The notes beneath the pieces are model-generated. The model did no database searches and was not told where the DNA came from. It saw nothing but the letters and a program-made list of their open reading frames with translations. Below, piece after piece: positions 30,014 through 39,078 of a stretch of DNA of 64,000 bases. The stretch is from an uncultured Lachnospiraceae bacterium. Its GTDB lineage: Bacteria; Bacillota; Clostridia; Lachnospirales; Lachnospiraceae. The translations under genes and the position numbers were made by a program. The stretch is taken from assembly GCA_947626365.1 (NCBI GenBank), contig CANQRW010000007.1:1-64000 (forward strand), given 5' to 3'. The first letter of the stretch is position 1. Each line of letters opens with the position of its first letter.

Positions 30014-30985
30014 CTACCCCTTCCTCTCCAGTTTCCGCTCCAGTATTCCTGCCGCCGAGGCAGCCAGAGCGGCGCAGGGCCTCTTTTTGTAATATTCAGG
30101 AGTCCGGGCTTCCGGCTGGGGAGCCGCGTCCACCTGCTCCGGCGGTACCCCCATCAGGCTGCTCAGCAGCTGCCGGCAGTTGATGCTTCCGTTCTCCTTC
30201 TCAAACTCCGCCGCCAGCTGCTGGATCAGCGCGTAAAGGTCCGCCTTCTCCTCTCTGGCTTTCGGGTCGGAATACCCATAGAGGGCGCCTGCCGCCATAG
30301 CCATGCCGCTGACGCAGCCGCAGGTCTGACGGAGCCGTCCCAGACCGCCGCCAAAAGGCGAAGCCAGCCTAAGCAGCGTATCCCGATCCATGTCAAACAG
30401 ATCCTCAAATGCCAGAACCACCGACTGGGAACAGTTATAGCCCTCCTCAAAGAACCGTCTTGCCTTTTCCGAACGGGTCATAAGATCGATCCAGTACCGC
30501 TGCATGATCCTGCCGTTCTCTTCCACCTCATTTTCCAGGACGCCGCCGTTCTTCTGAATGGTTCTGGCCGAGGGAATATTGTCCTGGCTGCAGCACATCA
30601 GCACCCGGCGGATTCCCAGCCTGCGGCACTCCTCAAGAGTCAATGCCACCATCTCCGTCCCGATGCCTTTGCCTCGCTTTGAGGGACGGACGCCGTCGCC
30701 GATGTGTCCGCCTGCCCGAAGCAGATAATCGTTCAGCTGATGACGGATATTGACGGCCCCCACAAAACGGTTTTCCTCCGTATCCAGGCAGAACAGCGTG
30801 GTGTCGGTTACCAGCTGATCCGTGGCCTCCTTTATCTCCAGGGATTCCAGATAATCGTCAAAATCCCTGTAATCCGCCTTGTCAATAGCCTGGGGAATGA
30901 TATTCTCTCCCGATGCCTTCCACTCCTCCATCATCTCTTCCAGCTGAGGGCGGTATTTCTCTTCCAGACGAACCAGCTTAAGCAT
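30014..30985 (-). CDS. GNAT acetyltransferase fused to C_GCAxxG_C_C family domain
   Basis: N-terminal GNAT motif GDGVRPSKRGKGIGTEMV...RYWIDL, then MTRSEKARRFFEEGYNCSQSVVLAF...FGGGLGRLRQTCGCVSGMAMAAGALYG...CRQLL; start overlaps the metH stop (ATGCTTAA). Confidence 0.85.
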   Translation of the reverse strand: MLKLVRLEEKYRPQLEEMMEEWKASGENIIPQAIDKADYRDFDDYLESLEIKEATDQLVTDTTLFCLDTEENRFVGAVNIRHQLNDYLLRAGGHIGDGVRPSKRGKGIGTEMVALTLEECRRLGIRRVLMCCSQDNIPSARTIQKNGGVLENEVEENGRIMQRYWIDLMTRSEKARRFFEEGYNCSQSVVLAFEDLFDMDRDTLLRLASPFGGGLGRLRQTCGCVSGMAMAAGALYGYSDPKAREEKADLYALIQQLAAEFEKENGSINCRQLLSSLMGVPPEQVDAAPQPEARTPEYYKKRPCAALAASAAGILERKLERKG

Positions 30986-33500
30986 TTTCTTTCCCTCCCA
31001 GCACTTTCTCAGCGTAATTGACCGACGCCATGGCATCTCTGCAGTACCGGTCCGCATCGATGGTACGGGCGTATTCCTCCGTCAGCACGGCGCCTCCTAC
31101 CATCACCTTCACCCACGGGGTCTCCTTCCGCAGAAGCCGGATGGTGGCCTCCATACTGGGTACCGTGGTGGTCATCAGGGCGCTCAGGCCCACCAGTTCC
31201 ACATGGCGCTCCCTTGCCGTCTGCGCGATCACCTCCGGCGGCACATCTTTGCCCAAATCAATGACTTCAAAGTCATAATTCTCCAGAAGAACCTTCACAA
31301 TGTTCTTGCCGATATCGTGGATGTCTCCCTTGACCGTTGCCAGAATGATCTCACCTTTCTTCTGCCTGGCCTCGCCGGTAACCGTCATATGGTCCTTTAT
31401 AATCTCAAATGCCGCCTTGGCCGCCTCCGCGCTCATGAGAAGCTGGGGCAGGAAGACCGTCCCCTTCTCAAAACCTTTGCCCACCCGGTCCAGGGCCGGT
31501 ATCATCTCGCTGTTGATAATAGTCAGGGAATCCATGCTGTTCAGAAGCTCCCTCACTGCCGCCTGGGCCCGCTCCTTTAAGCCCCTGGCAATACTGTCGG
31601 AAAGGGATAAATCGGCTGCTGTGCTGCCGCCGGAACCGTTTCCAGCTGACATTCCTTCTCCAGCTCCGCTGCCAGAGCTGCTTCCCACTGCCGGATTCCG
31701 CACCGCTGACTGTCCCAGACCGGCTGTCTGCCCGCTGTACATGGCTATATATTCGCCGCACTGGGGATCCAGATCCGCCAGAGCGCGGAAGCTGTAATAG
31801 GCCCGCATCATGGCTTCCGAGTTGGGATTGATGATGGCGGCGTTCAGACCGTTTGCCATGGCCATGGTGAAAAACGCGGCGTTGATGATCTCTCTCTGAG
31901 GCAGGCCAAAGGAAATATTGGACACGCCAAGAATGGTCTTGCCGTGAAGCTCATCCCGGACTCTCCGCAGGGTCTCCAGCGTCGTCAGGGCCCCCTTGCT
32001 GTCGGAGCTGACCGTCAGACACAGGGCGTCGATCAGGATATCCTTCGGCCGGATTCCGTACTCCGCCGCCGTCCGGTAAATCTTTTTGGCAATGGCGACG
32101 CGTCCCTCCGCCGTCTCCGGAATTCCCTTTTCATCCAGCGTCAGAGCCACCACCACGCCGCCGTATTTTTTCACCAGCGGAAATACGGCTCTCATGGATT
32201 CCTCCTTGCCGTTGACGGAATTGATCAGAGGCTTGCCGTTGTAGATCCGCATGGCACGCTCCATGGCGGCTATGTCAGAGGTATCGATCTGAAGAGGCAG
32301 GTCGATAATGCTCTGCAGCTCCTTTACCACCTCTTCCATCATTTCCGGCTCATTGATCTCCGGAAGGCCCACGTTCACGTCCAGAATATGGGCACCGTGA
32401 TCCTGCTGGGTCACGCCCTCCCGCAGAATGTATTCCAGGTTATGATCCCGGAGAGCCTGCTTAAATTTAGACTTTCCAGTAGGGTTGATCCGTTCCCCGA
32501 TGATCACCGGCGACCGGCCGATCACCACCGCCTGCGCGTAGGAGGAAACCACTGTCCGGTTTTTCTCCGTGGGCAGAATCTGGGGCTTGTATTTGCATCT
32601 CTCCACCGTTTTCCGGATGTGTTCCGGCGTAGTGCCGCAGCAGCCGCCCAAAGCGTTGGCCCCCATATCCGCAATTTCTTCCATGACAGCCGCAAAGGTA
32701 TCGGCGTCGATATCGTATACGGTCTTCCCATTCTCGCTTCTGGGCAGGCCGGCATTGGGATTGACAATAACTGGCACCGACGCAGCCTCCAGAATATCCT
32801 TCAGGATTCCCTTCATCTGCACTGGTCCCAGGCCGCAGTTAATCCCCAGGGCGTCTACGCCCAGTCCTTCCAGAAGAGCCACCGTGGAGGCCACGTTTCC
32901 TCCTGTGAGAAGTTTCCCTTTCTCATCAAAGATCATGGTAGCGAACACCGGAAGATCACAGTTTTCCTTGGCTGCCAGCACCGCCGCTTTCGCCTCGTAG
33001 CTGTCGCTCATGGTCTCCACCAGCACCAGATCGGCTCCTGCCTTCACGCCGGCCAAAACCACCTGACGGTACAGATCATAGGCGTCCTCGAAAGCCAGAT
33101 CCCCCAGAGGCTTTAAAAGCTTCCCTGTGGGGCCCATATCCAGGGCAATATATTTTCCGAGTTTCTGCCTGTCGGAAATCTCCCGCCCATAGGTCTCAAT
33201 GGCCGCCCTGGCGTTCTCCACAGCGGCTGTCACCACCTTCTCCAATGAAAACTCCCCATCAGCCCCATATTTCAGGCCGTTGGCGCCGAAGGTGTTGGTG
33301 GTCACCACGTCGCAGCCGGCCTGGAGATATTCCAGATGGATTTCTCTGAGGACCTCCGGATGCCGGATATTCCAGGTCTCCGGCAGTTCGCCCGGTGCCA
33401 GTCCTCTGGCCTGCAGAAGGCTTCCCATGCCGCCGTCGAAAAACAGTTTTCGATTTTTGATCTCTTCCAAAACTCCCATGTGCGTATTCGTTCCTTCCAT
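30978..33500 (-). CDS. metH: B12-dependent methionine synthase (Hcy, pterin and B12-binding domains; no reactivation domain)
   Basis: FFDGGMGSLLQ, GGCCGTTPEHI, GERINPTGKSKFK, DIHDIGKNIVKVLLENYDFEVIDLGKDVPPE. Confidence 0.92.
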   Translation of the reverse strand: MEGTNTHMGVLEEIKNRKLFFDGGMGSLLQARGLAPGELPETWNIRHPEVLREIHLEYLQAGCDVVTTNTFGANGLKYGADGEFSLEKVVTAAVENARAAIETYGREISDRQKLGKYIALDMGPTGKLLKPLGDLAFEDAYDLYRQVVLAGVKAGADLVLVETMSDSYEAKAAVLAAKENCDLPVFATMIFDEKGKLLTGGNVASTVALLEGLGVDALGINCGLGPVQMKGILKDILEAASVPVIVNPNAGLPRSENGKTVYDIDADTFAAVMEEIADMGANALGGCCGTTPEHIRKTVERCKYKPQILPTEKNRTVVSSYAQAVVIGRSPVIIGERINPTGKSKFKQALRDHNLEYILREGVTQQDHGAHILDVNVGLPEINEPEMMEEVVKELQSIIDLPLQIDTSDIAAMERAMRIYNGKPLINSVNGKEESMRAVFPLVKKYGGVVVALTLDEKGIPETAEGRVAIAKKIYRTAAEYGIRPKDILIDALCLTVSSDSKGALTTLETLRRVRDELHGKTILGVSNISFGLPQREIINAAFFTMAMANGLNAAIINPNSEAMMRAYYSFRALADLDPQCGEYIAMYSGQTAGLGQSAVRNPAVGSSSGSGAGEGMSAGNGSGGSTAADLSLSDSIARGLKERAQAAVRELLNSMDSLTIINSEMIPALDRVGKGFEKGTVFLPQLLMSAEAAKAAFEIIKDHMTVTGEARQKKGEIILATVKGDIHDIGKNIVKVLLENYDFEVIDLGKDVPPEVIAQTARERHVELVGLSALMTTTVPSMEATIRLLRKETPWVKVMVGGAVLTEEYARTIDADRYCRDAMASVNYAEKVLGGKENA

Positions 33501-33505
33501 GCTCC

Positions 33506-34144
33506 TTATCTCCGATAAACGCAGTCCATTTTATCGCAGGCCTCGCAGCCCTTCACCGTACAGTTCCCTGGCAGCCGGCTGACGCCGATCACCGCCGTCA
33601 CCGACTTGGACGGGGCCATAAGCAGACTGTCCGTCAACGTGATTCCCACGCGCTTCGCTGCCTCCAGGCTCTGAAGGATCGCCTTCTGGCACTCCAGGGA
33701 GAAATCTCCGTAGCCCGGGCTGAAACGGGGCCGGAGATACAGTCCCTTTTTCAGATAGTCTTCCTTCAGTTTCTCATTAACCGAATCGCAGTAATCCTCC
33801 AGGCAGGCCGCTGCTGCTGCCTGCAGGACCACGGCCCTGCTCACCTGAAGTTTGCTGTACCGCTGAATCAGCACGTCCACCGACGCTCCCAGAGAAGCCG
33901 CCAGAAGGATCACCCGCTCACAGCCTTTCAGATTCCGGGCCAGCGACCGGCTGTCTGTCTGAAACACGCCGGCATCAATATGTTCACCATTCACCGTCAG
34001 TCCATACTCTCTGCAGAAAGATTTGGGGGAAGCCGCCCTCTCCAGGTCATCCCAGCTGCCCTCAATCAACTCCATCACCGCCGGGTCCGCCGCCTGATTC
34101 TTATACCCCAGATATCTGAGGGTCTCCCGGATATTTCTCTTCAT
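33506..34144 (-). CDS. Methionine synthase activation-domain protein (stand-alone)
   Basis: LLAASLGASVDVLIQRYSK...RPRFSPGYGDFSLECQKAIL; adjacent to a metH lacking this domain. Confidence 0.88.
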   Translation of the reverse strand: MKRNIRETLRYLGYKNQAADPAVMELIEGSWDDLERAASPKSFCREYGLTVNGEHIDAGVFQTDSRSLARNLKGCERVILLAASLGASVDVLIQRYSKLQVSRAVVLQAAAAACLEDYCDSVNEKLKEDYLKKGLYLRPRFSPGYGDFSLECQKAILQSLEAAKRVGITLTDSLLMAPSKSVTAVIGVSRLPGNCTVKGCEACDKMDCVYRR

Positions 34145-34147
34145 CAC

Positions 34148-34183
34148 ACCTGTCCCTCCTGATACCTGTCCCTCCGTCCTGAT
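34148..34183. repeat. Tandem direct repeat duplicating the RBS region of the activation-domain gene
   Basis: acctgtccctcctgat / acctgtccctccgtcctgat; the minus strand reads GGAGGGACAGGT twice. Confidence 0.7.
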
Positions 34184-34313
34184 CATACCATCCGCTGACC
34201 GGCCGCCCCCGCAGCTATTTTCCCACATCCAGCCCTTTCCCGTCCTCCTTACGCCATCCGGGCCTCAATACGGCGTCAGGATAAAACGGATGACGTAAAG
34301 CCGATGGACCGGC

Positions 34314-34367
34314 CACAGGATCTCCCACAGATTTTCCTGTCACAGGATTTCCGACAGATTTTCCTTA
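34314..34367. repeat. 27-bp tandem repeat across the metF stop codon
   Basis: cacaggatctcccacagattttcctgt / cacaggatttccgacagattttcctta. Confidence 0.85.
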
Positions 34368-35197
34368 ATCTTTCTAGCCACGTCCGGATGGTTCATACAG
34401 TACACGTGAACCGCGTTGACGCCGTTGGCGATAAGATCAATGATCTGGTCGGTGGCGTAAGCGATTCCCGCCTGCTTCATGGCCGCCGGATTGTTTCCAA
34501 ACCGGTCCACCACCGCCTTGAAACGAGCCGGCAGATAGGTGCCTGACATCTGGGTGATCCGCCCCACCTGACTGATATGGGTCACGGGCATGATGCCCGC
34601 CACCACCGGCACCGTGATTCCCCGTTCCCGGATCCGGTACAGATAATTATATAAAATGTTATTGTCAAAAAACATCTGGGTGGTGACGAAATCACAGCCT
34701 GCCTCCACCTTTTCTTTCAGATATCCGATATCCGCTGTCTTATTCACCGACTCCACATGACCTTCCGGATAGCAGGCGGCTCCGATACAGAAGTCGCTGT
34801 TCTCCTTGATCTCCCGAATCAGCTGGGACGCATACCGGTAATCCTTCTCCACTTTGCCGTCTTTGGGAATGTCCCCCCGCAGGGCCATGACATTTTCAAT
34901 CCCGTGGAGCCGCATATCCTCCAGAACCCGATGCACATGCTCCCTGGTGGAAGAAACGCAGGTCAGATGGGCCAGCGTCGGCACATGGTATTCATTGTTC
35001 AGTGTAGCCGCCACGTCCACCGTATAGCGGCTGGTGCCGCCGCCGGCTCCGTAGGTCACGCTCATAAAGGAAGGCTTCAAGGCCGCGATCTCACGGGCCG
35101 CAGCCTCCACCGTCTCATATTTGTCCTGTGTCTTGGGAGGAAATACCTCAAAGGACAGGGTTGGTTTTCCCTGTGCCAGAATATCCCGAATTTTCAT
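34340..35197 (-). CDS. metF: Methylenetetrahydrofolate reductase
   Basis: LSFEVFPPKTQ, PSFMSVTYGAGGG, MALRGDIP, DFVTTQMFFDN. Confidence 0.96.
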   Translation of the reverse strand: MKIRDILAQGKPTLSFEVFPPKTQDKYETVEAAAREIAALKPSFMSVTYGAGGGTSRYTVDVAATLNNEYHVPTLAHLTCVSSTREHVHRVLEDMRLHGIENVMALRGDIPKDGKVEKDYRYASQLIREIKENSDFCIGAACYPEGHVESVNKTADIGYLKEKVEAGCDFVTTQMFFDNNILYNYLYRIRERGITVPVVAGIMPVTHISQVGRITQMSGTYLPARFKAVVDRFGNNPAAMKQAGIAYATDQIIDLIANGVNAVHVYCMNHPDVARKIKENLSEIL

Positions 35198-35248
35198 TGC
35201 AATTCCTCATCTCATTTTTATTTTTCCTGTTTCCGCGGCACGCCGCAG

Positions 35249-35354
35249 CTTAAATTTCTGCCATGTCGGCATGCGAACGCTGCAGCTGAAATTTCCGCCA
35301 TGTCAGCATGCGAACACCGCATTCAAGACCTCCGCCATAACAGTGCGCCATATC
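35249..35354. repeat. Degenerate tandem repeats (~30-38 bp) downstream of the deacetylase gene
   Basis: CTTAAATTTCTGCCATGTCGGCATGCGAACGCTGCAG / CTGAAATTTCCGCCATGTCAGCATGCGAACACCGCATT / CAAGACCTCCGCCATAACAGTGCGCCATAT / then CTTAAATCTCCACC at the gene end. Confidence 0.8.
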
Positions 35355-36173
35355 TTAAATCTCCACCAAAGCGCCGCCCGGCACCTCCACCTTCCGCTTG
35401 TCCACCTCAATCCACACGCTGCAGGCATTGGGATTGTACACCTTATCGCCGTCGATGGTGAACTGCAGCCTCTTCGCCGCGTTCATGTAGTCCACAATCT
35501 GGATGTTGGTGGCGTACCAAGTGTCCTCCCGACCGGAAACCATGCGGCAGAACTCCTCCATCATGTCCCAGTTATTATCTCTGGGGAACTCATAGCTGTG
35601 GCCCCACACATACATCATGTAAAGATACTGGGTCTTATCCAGCTCGATAAACCGCCTGCCGTTCTCCAGCAGATTGTGATTGTGATGGCAGGTAGATTTC
35701 CACTCCAGGAAATTCTCCGGCATAGCGAAATCATCGGTGTTGCCCACCACGCGGCTGTACTCGATGCCCAGCTTGGGAAGCAGCTCGATGATCTCCCTGG
35801 AATAAGAACCGTTGGGATAGGAAAGCCCCCGGACCGGGTAACCCACCGCACGTTCCAGCGCCCTGCGGTCCTCCAGCACCTGCACCGCCACCTGCTCGAT
35901 GGGACAACGGGCAATGGTGGGATGAAGCACCGTGTGGCAGGACACCTCGTGGCCCTTGTACACCTCTTTATAGGAGGAAATGGGAAGCCGGGTGATCCCG
36001 TTTTCCTGCCGCTGCCCTTCCAGCCCGGAGTTCAGATGAAAGGTTCCCTTAATGCCGTAACGGTTAAAAATCTCCAGAAGGCGCAGATCATCCTCCTTGC
36101 CGTCGTCGTAACTCATGGTCAGAACTTTGTGCTTTCCGCCCGGAAAACAGGTATAGATATTTTTAAATTCCAT
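35355..36173 (-). CDS. Polysaccharide deacetylase family protein
   Basis: VLTMSYDDGKEDD, GTFHLNSG, GHEVSCHTVLHPTI, LSYPNGSYS. Confidence 0.85.
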   Translation of the reverse strand: MEFKNIYTCFPGGKHKVLTMSYDDGKEDDLRLLEIFNRYGIKGTFHLNSGLEGQRQENGITRLPISSYKEVYKGHEVSCHTVLHPTIARCPIEQVAVQVLEDRRALERAVGYPVRGLSYPNGSYSREIIELLPKLGIEYSRVVGNTDDFAMPENFLEWKSTCHHNHNLLENGRRFIELDKTQYLYMMYVWGHSYEFPRDNNWDMMEEFCRMVSGREDTWYATNIQIVDYMNAAKRLQFTIDGDKVYNPNACSVWIEVDKRKVEVPGGALVEI

Positions 36174-36224
36174 GATCCAATCCTCCTTCTCATATGGGTA
36201 ATATTCTTACTCTGTTCGCTCTGT

Positions 36225-36256
36225 TTTCTGCTTTGACCAATTTCTGCTTTGACCAA
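36225..36256. repeat. Perfect 16-bp tandem duplication
   Basis: tttctgctttgaccaa x2, upstream of the deacetylase gene. Confidence 0.85.
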
Positions 36257-36382
36257 AATTATATCACCGCCCCATGAAATCGTCAATTTGCCATTTTGTT
36301 ACATTTTTGTCAATCTCTTGCCGTTTTTTTATTTTGTGCTAAACTATCAGAAAACCATTCGGCGAAAGGAGCTGAGTCCACA

Positions 36383-37405
36383 ATGAAACAATCGGATTTT
36401 AAAAAATTTCTGGAGCGGAAAAACATACATATCACGGCAAAAACCTACCTGATCGACGCCATGGGAGCCATGGCCTTCGGCCTGTTTGCCTCCCTTCTCA
36501 TCGGCACCATCTTCGGCACCCTGGGACAGCGGACCGGCATCCAGCTTTTCAATACCATCTCAGACTACGCCAAAGGCGCCACCGGCGCGGCTCTGGGCGT
36601 GTCCATCGCCTATGCCCTGAAAGCGCCTCAGCTGGTGCTCTTCTCCGCCGCCACCGTGGGAATCGCCGGCAACGCCCTGGGCGGGCCGGTAGGGGCTCTG
36701 ATCGCCACCATCATCGCCACGGAGCTGGGCAAGCTGGTCTCCAAGGAGACACGGGTGGACATCCTGGTCACCCCCGGCGTCACCATTATCTCCGGCGTCC
36801 TCGTGGCCCAGTTTGTAGGCCCCGGCGTGTCAGCCTTCATGACCGGCTTCGGCAGCCTGGTAATGACCGCCACGGAAATGCAGCCTTTCTTCATGGGAAT
36901 GCTGGTCTCCGCCCTCATCGGGATCGCCCTGACGCTGCCCATCAGCAGCGCCGCCATCTGCATGATGCTGGGCCTGGGCGGACTGGCAGGAGGCGCCGCC
37001 ACTGCCGGCTGCTGCGCCCAGATGGTAGGCTTCGCCGTCATGAGCTACCGGGAAAACGGCATGGGCGGCCTTCTGGCCCAGGGCCTGGGCACCTCCATGC
37101 TCCAGATGGGCAACATTGTGAAAAATCCCCGCATCTGGATCGCTCCCACCCTGACCTCCATGATCACCGGCCCCATCGCTACCATGGTCTTCCGCCTGGA
37201 GAACATCCCGGAGGGCTCCGGCATGGGCACCTGCGGACTGGTAGGCCCCATCGGAATCTTCACCGCCATGGAGGGCGGCGCGAATATGTGGCTGGGAATC
37301 CTGCTGGTCTGCTTTTTGCTGCCTGCGATACTCACATGGATCTTCGGTGAAATCTCCAGAAAGCTGGGCTGGATCCGGGAGGGAGACCTGAAGCTGGACC
37401 TATAA
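36383..37405 (+). CDS. PTS-type IIC integral membrane protein (PTS_IIC_2-like)
   Basis: Multiple TM segments; FGLFASLLIGTIFGTLG, LPISSAAICMMLGLGGLAGGAATAGCCAQMVGFAV, GTCGLVGPIGIF. Confidence 0.8.
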   Translation: MKQSDFKKFLERKNIHITAKTYLIDAMGAMAFGLFASLLIGTIFGTLGQRTGIQLFNTISDYAKGATGAALGVSIAYALKAPQLVLFSAATVGIAGNALGGPVGALIATIIATELGKLVSKETRVDILVTPGVTIISGVLVAQFVGPGVSAFMTGFGSLVMTATEMQPFFMGMLVSALIGIALTLPISSAAICMMLGLGGLAGGAATAGCCAQMVGFAVMSYRENGMGGLLAQGLGTSMLQMGNIVKNPRIWIAPTLTSMITGPIATMVFRLENIPEGSGMGTCGLVGPIGIFTAMEGGANMWLGILLVCFLLPAILTWIFGEISRKLGWIREGDLKLDL

Positions 37406-37460
37406 AATGTAATAACGGATCCTTGTACCGCTGCTCATCCGCTGCAGATTCTCTCACTGA

Positions 37461-37514
37461 AACGCCCCTGCCGGGCATCCAACATTCTGAGGTTCCGGCA
37501 GCGGCGTTTTTTCT
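37461..37514. terminator. Terminator between convergent genes
   Basis: aacgcccctgccgg...ccggcagcggcgtttttt. Confidence 0.7.
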
Positions 37515-37528
37515 CATGTACCGTCGGG

Positions 37529-38689
37529 TCAATCCTCGCTGTCTGACGGCATTTTGACCACAGCGTCATCGTATCCATTCAGGAAGCTGTGCTTCTCGCC
37601 ATTCCTCTTGTAGGCGATGACCGTGTCCAGATTCACGTTTTCCACGCTTCGGAAAATATTTTTCTCCACAAATGGATTTACCTCCTTCAGGGAACGAATC
37701 AGTTCCTTTATCTCCGCCCTCTTCGACGGGTTTTCCCCACTGCCGCAGGTGGAGCAGGTGTCCGTAAACCGGCAGGCGCACTGAAGAAAATGGAGGCCGT
37801 TGTAATCCCGCCAGGCCTTGATGTCATCTTCACGCACCAGATAGAGGGGCCGAATCAGCTCCATTCCCTCAAAATTTGTGCTGTGCAGCTTGGGCATCAT
37901 GGTCTGGATCTGCCCTCCGTAGAGCATCCCCATAAGGATTGTCTCGATCACATCATCAAAATGGTGTCCCAGGGCGATCTTATTGCACCCCAGTTCTTTC
38001 GCGAAATGATACAGGTGTCCCCTTCTCATCCGGGCGCACAGATAGCAGGGAGACTTTTCCACATGATATACGGAATCAAAGATATCCGATTCAAAAATGG
38101 TGATCGGTATGTTCAGACTCCTGGCGTTCTCCTCGATGAGCCTGCGGTTTTCCGGGCTGTATCCCGGGTCCATCACCAGGAACTTCACCTCAAACTCAAA
38201 CTTGTTATGCCGTTTCAGCTCCTGAAAGCATTTGGCCATAAGCGTGGAATCCTTACCTCCGGAGATGCAGACTGCGATCCGGTCTCCCGGCAGCACCAGC
38301 TCATAGTCGTTGATGGCCCTGGTGAACCCGGACCAGATGGTCTTTTTAAATTTTTTCCGCAGACTTTTCTCCGCGTCCTCCGCCTTATCGCTCTCCTCCG
38401 GCCTGCTCATTACATCCATAAGCCATGCGATATATCCTCCGTCCAGACTTACCGCATCCAGGCCCTTTTCTCTCAAAATCTCTGCCGCTTCCACGCTGAA
38501 TTGTCCCCTGCTGCAGCAGATGATCAGCTTTTTTGAGCAGTCAATCCGGGGATTGTTCTCAATTTCTTCCAAAGACGCCGCGACCGCTCCCTTTATGGCC
38601 CCGTGAGCAATCTCTTCTTTATTTCGTATATCAATAAGCTGGTAGCTGTTCTTGTCCAGCTTATTGAGTTCTTCCACAGAAATACCCAT
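37529..38689 (-). CDS. Rhodanese domain fused to TtcA-like tRNA thiolation enzyme
   Basis: N-terminal rhodanese (LIDIRNKEEIAHGAIKGAV...IICCSRGQFSVEAAEIL), then IAVCISGGKDSTLMAK, SPCYLCARMRRG, LGHHFDDVIETILM. Confidence 0.9.
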   Translation of the reverse strand: MGISVEELNKLDKNSYQLIDIRNKEEIAHGAIKGAVAASLEEIENNPRIDCSKKLIICCSRGQFSVEAAEILREKGLDAVSLDGGYIAWLMDVMSRPEESDKAEDAEKSLRKKFKKTIWSGFTRAINDYELVLPGDRIAVCISGGKDSTLMAKCFQELKRHNKFEFEVKFLVMDPGYSPENRRLIEENARSLNIPITIFESDIFDSVYHVEKSPCYLCARMRRGHLYHFAKELGCNKIALGHHFDDVIETILMGMLYGGQIQTMMPKLHSTNFEGMELIRPLYLVREDDIKAWRDYNGLHFLQCACRFTDTCSTCGSGENPSKRAEIKELIRSLKEVNPFVEKNIFRSVENVNLDTVIAYKRNGEKHSFLNGYDDAVVKMPSDSED

Positions 38690-38741
38690 TTTACTGTTCC
38701 CTCATTTTTCAATATCCGGGCAGCCGAATCCTATTTTCCGC

Positions 38742-38948
38742 CTAGCCCCGCTGGAGGCGCGCCCGATACTCACCATTGATCTGGGCGATTTCCTTTTTGC
38801 CGTCAATATAATCCTGGTACATCTCAAAAGGATTCCCGCCTCCCAGCCAACAGGAAGAACAGTTTTCGCATCCGCCGCCGCAGTCCAGGGATTGGCGGAT
38901 GATCTGCTCCCGCTCTTCTCTGGTGGTGTCCTTGATCAATAAACTCAT
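38742..38948 (-). CDS. Cys-rich small hypothetical protein
   Basis: 68 aa: ...LDCGGGCENCSSCWLGGGNPFEMYQDYIDGKKEIAQIN...; just upstream of the rhodanese-TtcA gene. Confidence 0.65.
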   Translation of the reverse strand: MSLLIKDTTREEREQIIRQSLDCGGGCENCSSCWLGGGNPFEMYQDYIDGKKEIAQINGEYRARLQRG

Positions 38949-39078
38949 ATCCGCTAATTCCTACCTTTTTTGTAGAATATACGTATTATAATACAGGATC
39001 TTTCTTTCGTCAATCGGTTCGGAACTGTCTGCTCCCTATATCTAACTATATGCAAAAAAGGGATGCCGCAGGAAAATG

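Noticed and set aside
35198-35354. SAM or cobalamin riboswitch upstream of metF
   Set aside because: The region is short and made of tandem repeats; I could not recognise conserved S-box or B12-box sequence. An Infernal scan would be decisive.
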